From assembly GCA_045125095.1 (NCBI GenBank), contig JBGVMW010000315.1:1-20302 (forward strand): a DNA stretch of 20,302 nt, in the 5' to 3' direction. The DNA is from JBGVMW01 sp045125095 (GTDB taxonomy: Bacteria > Bacillota > Clostridia > Lachnospirales > Lachnospiraceae). The number at the start of each line of letters is the position of its first letter. Positions within the stretch are counted from its first letter, which is position 1. The notes under the pieces are model-generated. The model was given only the letters and a program-made list of their open reading frames with translations. It made no database searches and was not told the origin of the DNA. Both the position numbers and the translations under genes were made by a program. Shown here piece after piece: positions 12,837 through 20,130 of this stretch.

Positions 12837-15089
12837 ATGAGAAATCCATTAAACAAACGCTTACCAAGAGAGCTTAAGACCGAATTAGGGAAATACATCA
12901 TTCTCTTTCTTTTTCTCATAGCAATCATCGGATTTATTTCCGGATTTTTTGTAGCATCGGGAAGCCTGCGTGTAGCATATGATGAAAGCTTTGAAAAATA
13001 TAATGTGGAGGATGGGAATTTTGAGTATTATGTAAAAGCAGAGGAAACGGCGATCGAAACCCTTGAACAAGAAGGCGTGAACATATATGAAAATTTCTAC
13101 ATAGAAAGAGAAACAGACAATGTGGATAGTACCCTTCGAATTTACAAAAATCGGGAAGAAATCAATAGAGTATGCCTTATGGAAGGCGCATTACCGGTGA
13201 AGGAAAATGAAATTGCCATTGACCGAATGTATGCGGACAACAATAACCTTGTAGTGGGGAATACACTTTCTGTAGACGGAAAAAATTTAACAATCAGTGG
13301 TCTTGTAGCGTTTTCCGATTACAGTGCATTATTTTCTAGTACATCCGATATGATGTTTGATGCCATTAAGTTCGGTGTAGGTGTTATGACAGAAGAAGGA
13401 TTTGACAGTCTGGGGGAAGAAGGATTTCATTATAATTACTCATGGACATATGATAAAGCACCTGCAAATGATATAGAAGAAAAAGAAATATCAGATAAGT
13501 TTCTGGAGACATTATCAGCAAATGGCATAGTAACGAATTTCATTCCGCAATATCTGAATCAGGCAATCCGGTTTGTAGATGAGGATATGGGTAGTGACAG
13601 AATCATGTTTTCTGTTTTCTTATATATCGTAATCGCAATTATTGCCTTTATCTTTGCAGTAACAACAAGCAATACCATTACAAAGGAAGCAACGGTAATT
13701 GGAACGCTTCGCGCTTCTGGGTATTCAAAAGGCGAAATTGTAAGGCATTACATTACGCTTCCGGTGCTTGTGACGTTAATTTCTGCGGTTGTCGGTAATA
13801 TTCTGGGATATACTGTATTTTTGAAAGTGGCACTGAATATTTATTATTCAAACTACAGTCTGCCGACGTTTGTTACCATATGGAATACAGATGCGTTTCT
13901 TAAGACAACAGTGGTTCCGGGCATTCTTATGCTTGTGATTAACTATGTGATTATTGCAAATAAAATGAAGCTTTCACCAATGAAATTTCTGCGTCGCGAT
14001 CTTTCAAAAAGACAGAAGAAAAAGGCATTTAGGCTAAATACTAAAATAGGAATTATGAAACGTTTCAGACTTCGTATTATTTTCCAGAATATGCCTAATT
14101 ATGTTACACTTGTAGTCGGAATCTTTTTTGCGAATATAATTATGATTGTTGGCATTGCGTTTCCGGCATTACTCCAGAACCATCAGGAAAACATTTCGGA
14201 TTCGATTATCAGCAATTACCAGTATATTCTGAAGACAGAAGTGGAAACTGAGACAGAAGGAGCGGAAAAGTATTGCGCAGGATCGTTAAAAACACTGGAA
14301 GGGAAGATAAAGAGTGAAAGTGTTTCACTGCTGGGTATTGATACAGACAGCCAATACATTTCCTTGGACTTAGATAATGAAACTGTATATATTTCTACGT
14401 CCTTCTCAGAAAAATACGGTATTTCCGAAGGCGAAAGCATTACACTGAAAGAGGAATATGGAGAGAAAGAATATAGTTTTAAAGTAGAAGGTATCTACGA
14501 CTATTCGGCAGGAATTGCCGTTTTTATGAACCGGGAGTTTTTTAATAAAACCTTTGACTATGATGAGGCGTATTTCAATGGTTATCTTTCCGATAAGAAA
14601 ATTGAGGATATTGACGAAATGCTGATTGCAGCTACTGTCACGGAGGATGACTTTAACAAAGCCTCAAGACAGATGACCACATCCATGGGAGGCGTTTTTG
14701 ATATGTTTTTCTGGTTTGGACTGGTAATGTTTATGCTAATTATTTATCTGCTTTCTAAGCTAGTCATTGAAAAGAATGCGCAGTCCATTTCCATGACAAA
14801 AATTCTTGGTTACACAGATAAAGAAATCAGTGGTCTGTACATCATGTCCACAAGTCTTGTAGTCATCATTTCTTTTATTGTGACGATGCCCATTGTAAAT
14901 GAACTGATGCGAATTGTGTGTGCGATAATGCTGTCTGAATATCCGGGATGGATTCCATATTATATTCCGAAGTCAGCATTTGTTAAAGTAATGGTAGCGG
15001 GAATTGTAGTGTATGGAGTCATTGCATTTATGCAGTTCAGAAAGGTGAAGAAAGTTCCGTTAGATGTGGCATTGAAAAATGTAGAATAG
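12837..15089 (+). CDS. FtsX-like ABC permease, two FtsX domains
   Basis: The product has 750 aa, with GGAGGGGAG before the ATG. The first helix (about 20-42) is followed by an extracellular MacB-type domain (about 45-255), then the first FtsX core with three helices (about 262-380: FLYIVIAIIAFIFAVTT, then TVIGTLRASGYSKGEI). Another helix lies at about 420-445, then a second extracellular domain and a second FtsX core (about 610-745, with TKILGYTDKEISGLYI). The LGA.GYskgeI-like coupling motifs occur twice, as expected of a fused dimer of half-permeases. The substrate is unknown; family members export lipoproteins, peptides or drugs, or move no solute at all. No intrinsic terminator was seen after it. 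Confidence 0.9.
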   Translation: MRNPLNKRLPRELKTELGKYIILFLFLIAIIGFISGFFVASGSLRVAYDESFEKYNVEDGNFEYYVKAEETAIETLEQEGVNIYENFYIERETDNVDSTLRIYKNREEINRVCLMEGALPVKENEIAIDRMYADNNNLVVGNTLSVDGKNLTISGLVAFSDYSALFSSTSDMMFDAIKFGVGVMTEEGFDSLGEEGFHYNYSWTYDKAPANDIEEKEISDKFLETLSANGIVTNFIPQYLNQAIRFVDEDMGSDRIMFSVFLYIVIAIIAFIFAVTTSNTITKEATVIGTLRASGYSKGEIVRHYITLPVLVTLISAVVGNILGYTVFLKVALNIYYSNYSLPTFVTIWNTDAFLKTTVVPGILMLVINYVIIANKMKLSPMKFLRRDLSKRQKKKAFRLNTKIGIMKRFRLRIIFQNMPNYVTLVVGIFFANIIMIVGIAFPALLQNHQENISDSIISNYQYILKTEVETETEGAEKYCAGSLKTLEGKIKSESVSLLGIDTDSQYISLDLDNETVYISTSFSEKYGISEGESITLKEEYGEKEYSFKVEGIYDYSAGIAVFMNREFFNKTFDYDEAYFNGYLSDKKIEDIDEMLIAATVTEDDFNKASRQMTTSMGGVFDMFFWFGLVMFMLIIYLLSKLVIEKNAQSISMTKILGYTDKEISGLYIMSTSLVVIISFIVTMPIVNELMRIVCAIMLSEYPGWIPYYIPKSAFVKVMVAGIVVYGVIAFMQFRKVKKVPLDVALKNVE

Positions 15090-15178
15090 TCTAGTCGATA
15101 GTTTTTTTGCAGAGTGGAACAATTCGGATTGGTGCTGTGGAAATTTATGATAATAACAGAAAAGGGACGGTAGAAAGT

Positions 15179-15691
15179 ATGATTAACAATCTGAAAAAGA
15201 ACCAATATGGAGAATTAGAAGGAGAAGTGTATGTGCCATTGTTTGATATGGACATGGAGGTATCTATTTCAAATGAAAGTAAGCTTGCATATGCAGAGCG
15301 ATGTGCAGAATATTTCTGTAATTTGCCGGAAGATGTACTAGAGCGTTTCTGTAAATACTGTAGTAGATACTGCGAGGAAATGCGCAGGGTGTTGGATGAA
15401 GAAGATATGCCAGTGCCGGAAGGTGTAGAAGGAAAAGAGATTTTAGATTACATAGCCCCTAATATTCTTATTATTGATGAAAAATGTGACGAAAGCATTA
15501 TAGAATTTCACATGGAAATGAGCTGTGATTGGGAGATTGAGCACGGACTGGAATTGACAATCAAAGATGGCAAAATATTATATGTAGGTTCTTATGATGG
15601 AATGCCTCCATATCATACAAGCAGAATAGAGTATGTTGGACATTATAATCCAAATGTTGATATGAATATGAATTATGCAGATAAGGAATAG
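15179..15691 (+). CDS. Hypothetical cytosolic protein, possibly DUF6985-like
   Basis: The product has 170 aa from the ATG at 15179. The frame extends to a TTG at 15107, but a purine-rich GGGACGG precedes the ATG and family members I recall begin around this point (INNLKKNQYGELEGEVYVPL). It is acidic with no signal or membrane helix. A beta-rich N-terminus (VYVPLFDMDMEVSI) is followed by a Cys-rich helical segment (RCAEYFCNLPEDVLERFCKY, then CSRYC) and a C-terminal strand region with a WEIEHGLELTIKDG motif. The DUF6985 suggestion is from general resemblance only. It sits 89 bp after the permease and ends with its own hairpin. Confidence 0.7.
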   Translation: MINNLKKNQYGELEGEVYVPLFDMDMEVSISNESKLAYAERCAEYFCNLPEDVLERFCKYCSRYCEEMRRVLDEEDMPVPEGVEGKEILDYIAPNILIIDEKCDESIIEFHMEMSCDWEIEHGLELTIKDGKILYVGSYDGMPPYHTSRIEYVGHYNPNVDMNMNYADKE

Positions 15692-15693
15692 TA

Positions 15694-15748
15694 GAAAACG
15701 TAGCAATGGAGCGAGATTTGTACAATCTGGCTCCATTGTTGCGTTTTC
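15694..15748 (+). terminator. Hairpin after the hypothetical gene
   Basis: GAAAACG(TA)GCAATGGAGC and GCTCCATTG(TT)GCGTTTTC form a stem of about 19 bp with a short mismatch, starting 3 bp after the stop. The arm supplies TTTT. Confidence 0.7.
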
Positions 15749-15782
15749 GAATGTTAAGCAGATAGAAAAGATAAAATTATAC

Positions 15783-15841
15783 TTGACATTATATTATACA
15801 TCGTATATTATAGTGTCATACAATATTATATGATGTATAAT
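15783..15841 (+). promoter_or_regulatory. padR promoter and operator palindrome
   Basis: TTGACA (15783-15788), a 17-bp spacer and TATTAT (15806-15811), with a start near 15818. Two 18-nt arms, 15793-15810 and 15824-15841, are inverted repeats with about three mismatches, sharing ATTATACATC and GATGTATAAT. They cover the -10 and the start point. ATAC..GTAT-type dyads at such positions are typical PadR operators, so autorepression is inferred. Confidence 0.75.
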
Positions 15842-15877
15842 ATTATAAAGTTCATATTGAGGAAAAGGAGTGATAAT

Positions 15878-16204
15878 GTGGTATTTAACACAGGTGCAGC
15901 GTTGTTGGATGCGATTGTCCTGGCGGTTGTTTCAAAGGAATCCGTTGGAACCTATGGATATAAGATAACTCAGGATGTGCGACAGGTTATTGAAATATCA
16001 GAGTCCACTTTATATCCCGTTTTGAGACGGCTGCAAAAGGATGAATGCTTAGAAGTGTATGACCAGCAATGTGGCGGACGAAACAGGCGGTATTACAAGA
16101 TAACGGATAAGGGCGAAAGCCAACTGGCATTATATAAGGATGAATGGATAAAATATTCTCAAAAAATCGACTTATTATTTTGTGGAGGGATGAATGTTGA
16201 ATAA
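15878..16204 (+). CDS. PadR-family transcriptional regulator
   Basis: The product has 108 aa from GTG at 15878, chosen because AAAAGGAG lies 7 bp upstream and relatives begin M[AV]FNTGAALLDAIVLAVVS. An in-frame ATG at 15830 lies within the operator and has no ribosome binding site. The winged helix is clear: TYGYKITQDV, then SESTLYPVLRRLQKD as recognition helix, then GGRNRRYYKITDKGE as the wing. This short PadR class pairs with DUF1700 and DUF4097 genes and usually represses its own operon, responding to envelope-active compounds. It overlaps the next gene by 11 bp. Confidence 0.92.
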   Translation: MVFNTGAALLDAIVLAVVSKESVGTYGYKITQDVRQVIEISESTLYPVLRRLQKDECLEVYDQQCGGRNRRYYKITDKGESQLALYKDEWIKYSQKIDLLFCGGMNVE

Positions 16205-16898
16205 ATCGGAATTTTTATCAAAATTAGAGCGCTTGCTATGGAATATACCAAAAGAAGAACGGGAGGAAGCCATCCAGTATTACGAGGAATATTTCAATGA
16301 TGCAGGAGTAGAAAAAGAAGCAGAGTTAATAGCTGAATTAGAGTCACCGGAAAAGGTGGCAAAAAGTATTCGCGATGGATTTTTAAATGGAACTATGGAT
16401 TCTATGGAGTATACAGAGCGTGGTGTTCATAACGGAAATACTAGGAATAACAATATGCTCTCATCAGAGAGAGGCACAGAGCAAAGCAACTCCTACACTT
16501 ATGGAGGTGCTACAGCAGGACAGGCTACAGATAAGAAAGCATTTGAAACATGGCAGATTGTATTGATTGTAGCTGCAGTAGTTTTACTTTCACCGGTTTG
16601 GCTTACGATACTTGCTGGAGTAGGAGGTGCAATTTTAGGAGTAATAGGAGCGATTTTAGGAATTCTGATTGCTGCGATTGTATGTATACCAGCGTTTGCC
16701 ATTGCAGGCGTGCTTTGTGTTGGAATTGGAATTTCCCAGATGGCAATTTCGCCGGCGTTAGGTTTTATTGTATTAGGTATTGGATTGTTATTTTTAGGTG
16801 GAATGTGTATTTGTCTGTTGGTGACAGTGCTTTTGATTGGCAAAGCGATTCCGGGAATCGTAAAAGGAATCAAGCATCTCTGTACGAAAAAGAAATAA
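16194..16898 (+). CDS. DUF1700 (HAAS-domain) membrane protein
   Basis: The product has 234 aa; GGAGGG inside the padR end precedes the ATG. The N-terminal EFLSKLERLLWNIPKEEREE and AIQYYEEYFNDAG form the HAAS/DUF1700 helical domain (1-65) that recurs beside PadR regulators. A Ser/Asn-rich linker (about 75-110) leads to a strongly hydrophobic Gly/Ile/Ala-rich region (about 120-225) with probably four membrane helices, then a basic tail. The HAAS domain is thought to bind the partner regulator or scaffold; this is family knowledge, not seen directly. It is in an operon with PadR and the DUF4097 protein. Confidence 0.9.
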   Translation: MLNKSEFLSKLERLLWNIPKEEREEAIQYYEEYFNDAGVEKEAELIAELESPEKVAKSIRDGFLNGTMDSMEYTERGVHNGNTRNNNMLSSERGTEQSNSYTYGGATAGQATDKKAFETWQIVLIVAAVVLLSPVWLTILAGVGGAILGVIGAILGILIAAIVCIPAFAIAGVLCVGIGISQMAISPALGFIVLGIGLLFLGGMCICLLVTVLLIGKAIPGIVKGIKHLCTKKK

Positions 16899-16932
16899 TG
16901 CAACAGATTGTGATGAATGGAAGGGAGCATTT

Positions 16933-17859
16933 ATGAATCGTTTTTTAAAGGTTACATTAATTAGTGGATTACTGTGCTTGCTTATAGGTGCAGCATTCGT
17001 ATTTGGTGGTGTTATATCAGGTGGAACAAAATTGTTTCATACATTTGTAGCAGAAGGTGGATTATCATTTGATGAAAATGATTTACTTGGATTTTGGGAT
17101 GACTCTGCTGATTATGCAAATGAGACAGGGCTGAGTGGCAGATTTGAAGCAGACAAAGAAGTAGAAAACATACAGATTGATAATTTTGCACTGGGAGAAT
17201 TAATATTTGATGTGTATGAAGGAGAAACCATTACAGTAGAATACAAAAATACGCTGGAAGGTTTCCAGTGTAAGCAGGATGGCTCCTCTTTGATTTTAGA
17301 GTCCTCTGGAAATGATTGGGATGTGTTCGATATAATAAAATCATGGGATCGGGGCGAGGGTGTGAGTCCATATGTGGTAATTCACATGCCAAAGGATTAT
17401 GCATTATCATCGTGTCTGATTGATTTGGATGCAGGAGCAGTTAATATTTTGCAGTTAAATTGTAAAGATATTGAGATTTCCGTGGATGCCGGTAGCGTAG
17501 AAGTGAAAGAATTGAAGACGGATAAAGCAATATTAGACGTGGACGCTGGAGAAATTGTAGTAAAAGGGTACTATGGTGGAAACGTAGAGGCAAGCTGTGA
17601 TGCTGGTTCAATATCGTTACAGGGAACCGTAAATGGAAATATTACAGCAGACTGCGATATGGGTGAAATTGACCTTAATTTAAATGGAAATATTGAAAAA
17701 TACAATTATAATATGTCTGCTGATATGGGCTCTGTATATTTGAACCATAAAGAATACGCTGGTGGAATCTCTGCAAAGCTGAATCAGAATCACAATGGGG
17801 ATTATACCATTACAGCAGATTGTAATATGGGTGAAATTAATATTGATATAGCAGAATAG
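16933..17859 (+). CDS. DUF4097 beta-repeat envelope protein
   Basis: The product has 308 aa, with AAGGGAG before the ATG. One N-terminal membrane helix (about 5-28) is followed by an extracytoplasmic DUF4097 domain. From about residue 160 a right-handed beta repeat shows as successive D-[AM]-G-x-[IV] turns about 20 residues apart (LDAGAVNI, VDAGSVEV, VDAGEIVV, CDAGSISL, CDMGEIDL, ADMGSVYL). Such proteins act as putative adhesin-like or stress-shielding envelope parts, and in Firmicutes they are induced with their PadR/DUF1700 neighbours. The exact function is unknown. Confidence 0.88.
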   Translation: MNRFLKVTLISGLLCLLIGAAFVFGGVISGGTKLFHTFVAEGGLSFDENDLLGFWDDSADYANETGLSGRFEADKEVENIQIDNFALGELIFDVYEGETITVEYKNTLEGFQCKQDGSSLILESSGNDWDVFDIIKSWDRGEGVSPYVVIHMPKDYALSSCLIDLDAGAVNILQLNCKDIEISVDAGSVEVKELKTDKAILDVDAGEIVVKGYYGGNVEASCDAGSISLQGTVNGNITADCDMGEIDLNLNGNIEKYNYNMSADMGSVYLNHKEYAGGISAKLNQNHNGDYTITADCNMGEINIDIAE

Positions 17860-17872
17860 TGTATAAATTGGA

Positions 17873-17914
17873 AAAATAAGGGTATCCTTTTAAAAAAAAG
17901 GAGGCCCTTATTTT
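17873..17914 (+). promoter_or_regulatory. Hairpin covering the SASP ribosome binding site
   Basis: AAAATAAGGG (17873-17882) and CCCTTATTTT (17905-17914) are perfect 10-bp arms ending exactly at the SASP ATG. Inside, TCCTTTT pairs AAAAGGA, part of the AAAAGGAGG ribosome binding site. It can serve as terminator of the DUF4097 operon and would block SASP translation on any readthrough transcript. Confidence 0.7.
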
Positions 17915-18109
17915 ATGGCAAAGAAAAAAGAGAAAGAAATAAAATTAGAAGAGCTTACGAGAGAAGAAAAATTAAAATATGAGATAGCAGAGGAGTTAGG
18001 ATTACTGCCAAAGGTATTAGAGGAAGGCTGGCGTTCTCTTTCTGCAAAAGAAACAGGGAGAATCGGCGGATTAGTAAACAAACGGAAGAAAACAATCAAG
18101 GATTCGTAA
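17915..18109 (+). CDS. Alpha/beta-type small acid-soluble spore protein
   Basis: The product has 64 aa. The core LKYEIAEELGLLPKVLEEGW with SLSAKETGRIGGLVNK matches the two SASP signatures (K.EiA.elG and G.iGG.m.k), though here as the longer-spaced Clostridia variant with a charged Lys/Glu-rich N-terminus. These proteins coat DNA in the forespore, protecting it from UV and heat, and are degraded at germination. Expression should need the forespore sigma-G factor, but no clear sigma-G promoter was seen upstream. There is no obvious terminator before the next promoter. Its presence marks the host as a spore former. Confidence 0.85.
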   Translation: MAKKKEKEIKLEELTREEKLKYEIAEELGLLPKVLEEGWRSLSAKETGRIGGLVNKRKKTIKDS

Positions 18110-18118
18110 TGGAAACTA

Positions 18119-18147
18119 TTGCATTTCTAAATAAACGTTGGTATACT
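18119..18147 (+). promoter_or_regulatory. Promoter of the SufC/SufB-like operon
   Basis: TTGCAT (18119-18124), a 17-bp spacer and TATACT (18142-18147), with a start near 18154. The -10 is good, the -35 weak. No cysteine-type T-box or IscR-like dyad was seen in the short leader. Confidence 0.5.
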
Positions 18148-18184
18148 AATTTGCATAAAAAGTGGAATTACAACGGAGGAAAGT

Positions 18185-18907
18185 ATGCTGGAATTAAGAA
18201 ACGTTTCTTTTGATGTAGATGAGAATCATAAAACAAAAGGAATATTAAAAAATATTAATTTAACCATTGATGAACGATTTGTGGCAATCACAGGTCCAAA
18301 TGGTGGTGGTAAATCTACGTTGGCTAAGATTATTGCAGGCATTGAGAAACCAACCAGTGGACAAATCTTCTTAGATGGTGTAGATATTACAGATAAATCC
18401 ATTACGGAACGTGCAAAGTTAGGAATCAGTTATGCATTTCAGCAGCCGGTTCGTTTTAAAGGAATTACAGTGAAGGATTTGATTCGTTTGGCAGCCGGTA
18501 AGGAGCTGGATATGACACAGGCGTGCAATTATTTATCTTCTGTAGGGTTATGTGCCCAGGACTATATCAATAGAGAAGTGAACGCCTCCTTATCTGGTGG
18601 GGAGTTAAAGCGTATCGAAATTGCCATGATTATGGCAAGAGGAACAAAGCTGTCTGTTTTTGATGAACCGGAAGCCGGCATTGATTTGTGGAGCTTCAAC
18701 AGTTTAATTCGTGTGTTTGAAAATATGCACAAAGAAATCAATGGCTCGATTATCATAATTTCCCATCAGGAAAAAATCCTAAATATTGCAGATAAAATTA
18801 TTGTCATTGCAGATGGTGAAGTAGTGAATGTGGGTGATAAGGATATTATATTACCGGAACTGCTGAATGGCAATGTAAGCCGTATCTGTGAAAAGATTGA
18901 AAAGTAA
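18185..18907 (+). CDS. sufC: SufC-like ATPase of a minimal SUF (SMS) system
   Basis: The product has 240 aa, with GGAGGAAAG before the ATG. Walker A is GPNGGGKST (about 38-46), the Q-loop FQQPVRFKGI carries the Pro-Val-Arg typical of SufC, the signature is LSGGELKRIEIA, Walker B SVFDEPEAGIDLWS and the H-loop ISHQ. The DEPEAGIDLWSF string separates SufC-type from transport ATPases. SufC powers conformational changes in the SufB/D scaffold during Fe-S cluster assembly in the cytosol. The scaffold gene follows with its ribosome binding site overlapping this stop. No sufS, sufU, sufD or sufE is nearby. Confidence 0.88.
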   Translation: MLELRNVSFDVDENHKTKGILKNINLTIDERFVAITGPNGGGKSTLAKIIAGIEKPTSGQIFLDGVDITDKSITERAKLGISYAFQQPVRFKGITVKDLIRLAAGKELDMTQACNYLSSVGLCAQDYINREVNASLSGGELKRIEIAMIMARGTKLSVFDEPEAGIDLWSFNSLIRVFENMHKEINGSIIIISHQEKILNIADKIIVIADGEVVNVGDKDIILPELLNGNVSRICEKIEK

Positions 18908-18920
18908 GGAGACCACAAGC

Positions 18921-19838
18921 ATGGACGAAATACAGAAGACATTGTTAGAGCAGGTTGCCGGTCTGCATGAAATTCCGGCAGGCGCCTTTAATATCAGAGC
19001 AAACGGACAGAGTATTGGGCGTAATTCAACGGCAAATATTGAGATAGCGAAGAAGGAAGACAAAGATGGTATTGACATTATAATTAAGCCGGGAACGAAA
19101 AATGAAAGTGTGCATATTCCAGTTCTGTTAAGCAGTAGTGGGTTTACGGAAACGGTATACAATGATTTTTATATTGGTGAAGACTGTGATGTAACAATTG
19201 TTGCCGGATGTGGAATTCATAATAATGGTGATGCAAAGTCAGAACATGATGGTATTCATACATTCCATATAGCGAAAAATGCAAAGGTAAAATATGTAGA
19301 AAAGCATTATGGCAGCGGAGACGGCAACGGCGAAAATGTCATGAATCCAACAACTATCATTGAAATTGACGACAATGGATACATGGAAATGGATACGGTG
19401 CAGATTAAAGGCGTGGATTCTACAAAACGTGTTACAAAAGCTACCCTTGCTGATGGTGCCACACTAGTAATTAAAGAAAAAATTATGACACATGGCAAGC
19501 AGACGGCAGAGACTGATTTTGAAGTAGACTTAAATGGTGTGGACTCTGGTGCTAATGTGATTTCCCGTTCCGTTGCCAGAGACGAATCGAAGCAGATATT
19601 CTTGTCAAAAATAAATGGAAATAATCGCTGTAGCGGACATACAGAATGTGATGCTATTATTATGGACAAGGCTGTTGTGAGTGCAATACCGGAGATTACT
19701 GCCAGCCATATTGATGCCAGCTTGATACATGAAGCGGCAATCGGTAAGATTGCCGGCGAGCAGTTAATTAAGCTTATGACACTAGGTTTGACAGAAGCGG
19801 AAGCCGAAGCGCAGATTGTAAATGGATTTTTAAAATAA
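18921..19838 (+). CDS. sufB: SufB/SufD-like Fe-S scaffold (SmsB type)
   Basis: The product has 305 aa from the ATG at 18921, which has AAGGAG overlapping the sufC stop; an in-frame start at 18888 inside sufC is less likely. It is much shorter than SufB (~470 aa) and lacks most of its N-terminal region. A beta-helix core (about 60-225) precedes the conserved C-terminal block: Cys237 and Cys243 in RCSGHTECDAI, then His270-Glu271 in IHEAAIGKI and QLIKLMTLGLTEAEA. These are the positions of cluster-assembly residues in SufB. A two-gene SufC-SufB unit of this size fits the minimal SUF-like (SMS) system described in anaerobes. It is followed by a terminator. Confidence 0.87.
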   Translation: MDEIQKTLLEQVAGLHEIPAGAFNIRANGQSIGRNSTANIEIAKKEDKDGIDIIIKPGTKNESVHIPVLLSSSGFTETVYNDFYIGEDCDVTIVAGCGIHNNGDAKSEHDGIHTFHIAKNAKVKYVEKHYGSGDGNGENVMNPTTIIEIDDNGYMEMDTVQIKGVDSTKRVTKATLADGATLVIKEKIMTHGKQTAETDFEVDLNGVDSGANVISRSVARDESKQIFLSKINGNNRCSGHTECDAIIMDKAVVSAIPEITASHIDASLIHEAAIGKIAGEQLIKLMTLGLTEAEAEAQIVNGFLK

Positions 19839-19849
19839 GGTATAGTGGG

Positions 19850-19889
19850 AAGAACTGTGTTTTGCAAGTTTGCAGGAGCAGTTCTTTTT
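19850..19889 (+). terminator. Terminator of the SufC/SufB-like operon
   Basis: AAGAACTG (19850-19857) pairs CAGTTCTT (19879-19886), followed by TTT; it starts 12 bp after the stop codon. Confidence 0.8.
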
Positions 19890-20130
19890 CTGTGTTTGGG
19901 CGCGTCATAGGAACGAATTGGCTGGTGACAAGGTGTAGGAGGAAAGTCGGATTTGCGCGTGTGTCAAAGTGTGTTGCTCATCCGGCCGGCAGAGAGAGGG
20001 GCTATAGCTTGCTATCAGAGGCAAGGCGCTTAGCTGTAAGTGGTACTGAGGGAATTTTTTCAGCCCATTTCAAAAAAAAATTTGATATATGTGTAACGAA
20101 TCCTCATTATTTTGCATTAACAGTATAGAA
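19890..20130. other. Non-coding gap, GC-richer than its surroundings
   Basis: No credible gene is visible on either strand: the 88-codon frame here runs through the terminator, has no ribosome binding site and looks compositionally random. 19900-20055 is visibly richer in G than neighbouring spacers and contains a CCGGCCGG palindrome (19981-19988) and a GCTATAGC dyad. A TCAAA/TTTGA hairpin around an A run follows. It may be a decayed repeat or structured RNA; nothing firmer can be said. Confidence 0.4.

Noticed and set aside
12126..15089. BceAB-type bacitracin detoxification module
   Set aside because: The permease has two FtsX cores with large extracellular domains placed as in MacB-type fusions, and there is no BceRS-like two-component system nearby.
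16550..16936. Plus-strand 128-codon frame inside the DUF1700 gene
   Set aside because: Cys/Ser-rich out-of-frame reading of a clear membrane protein.
19307..19867. 186-codon minus-strand frame
   Set aside because: Antisense to the SufB-like gene and running through its terminator; no family resemblance.
19862..20128. 88-codon plus-strand frame
   Set aside because: Starts inside a terminator with no ribosome binding site, and the translation looks random.
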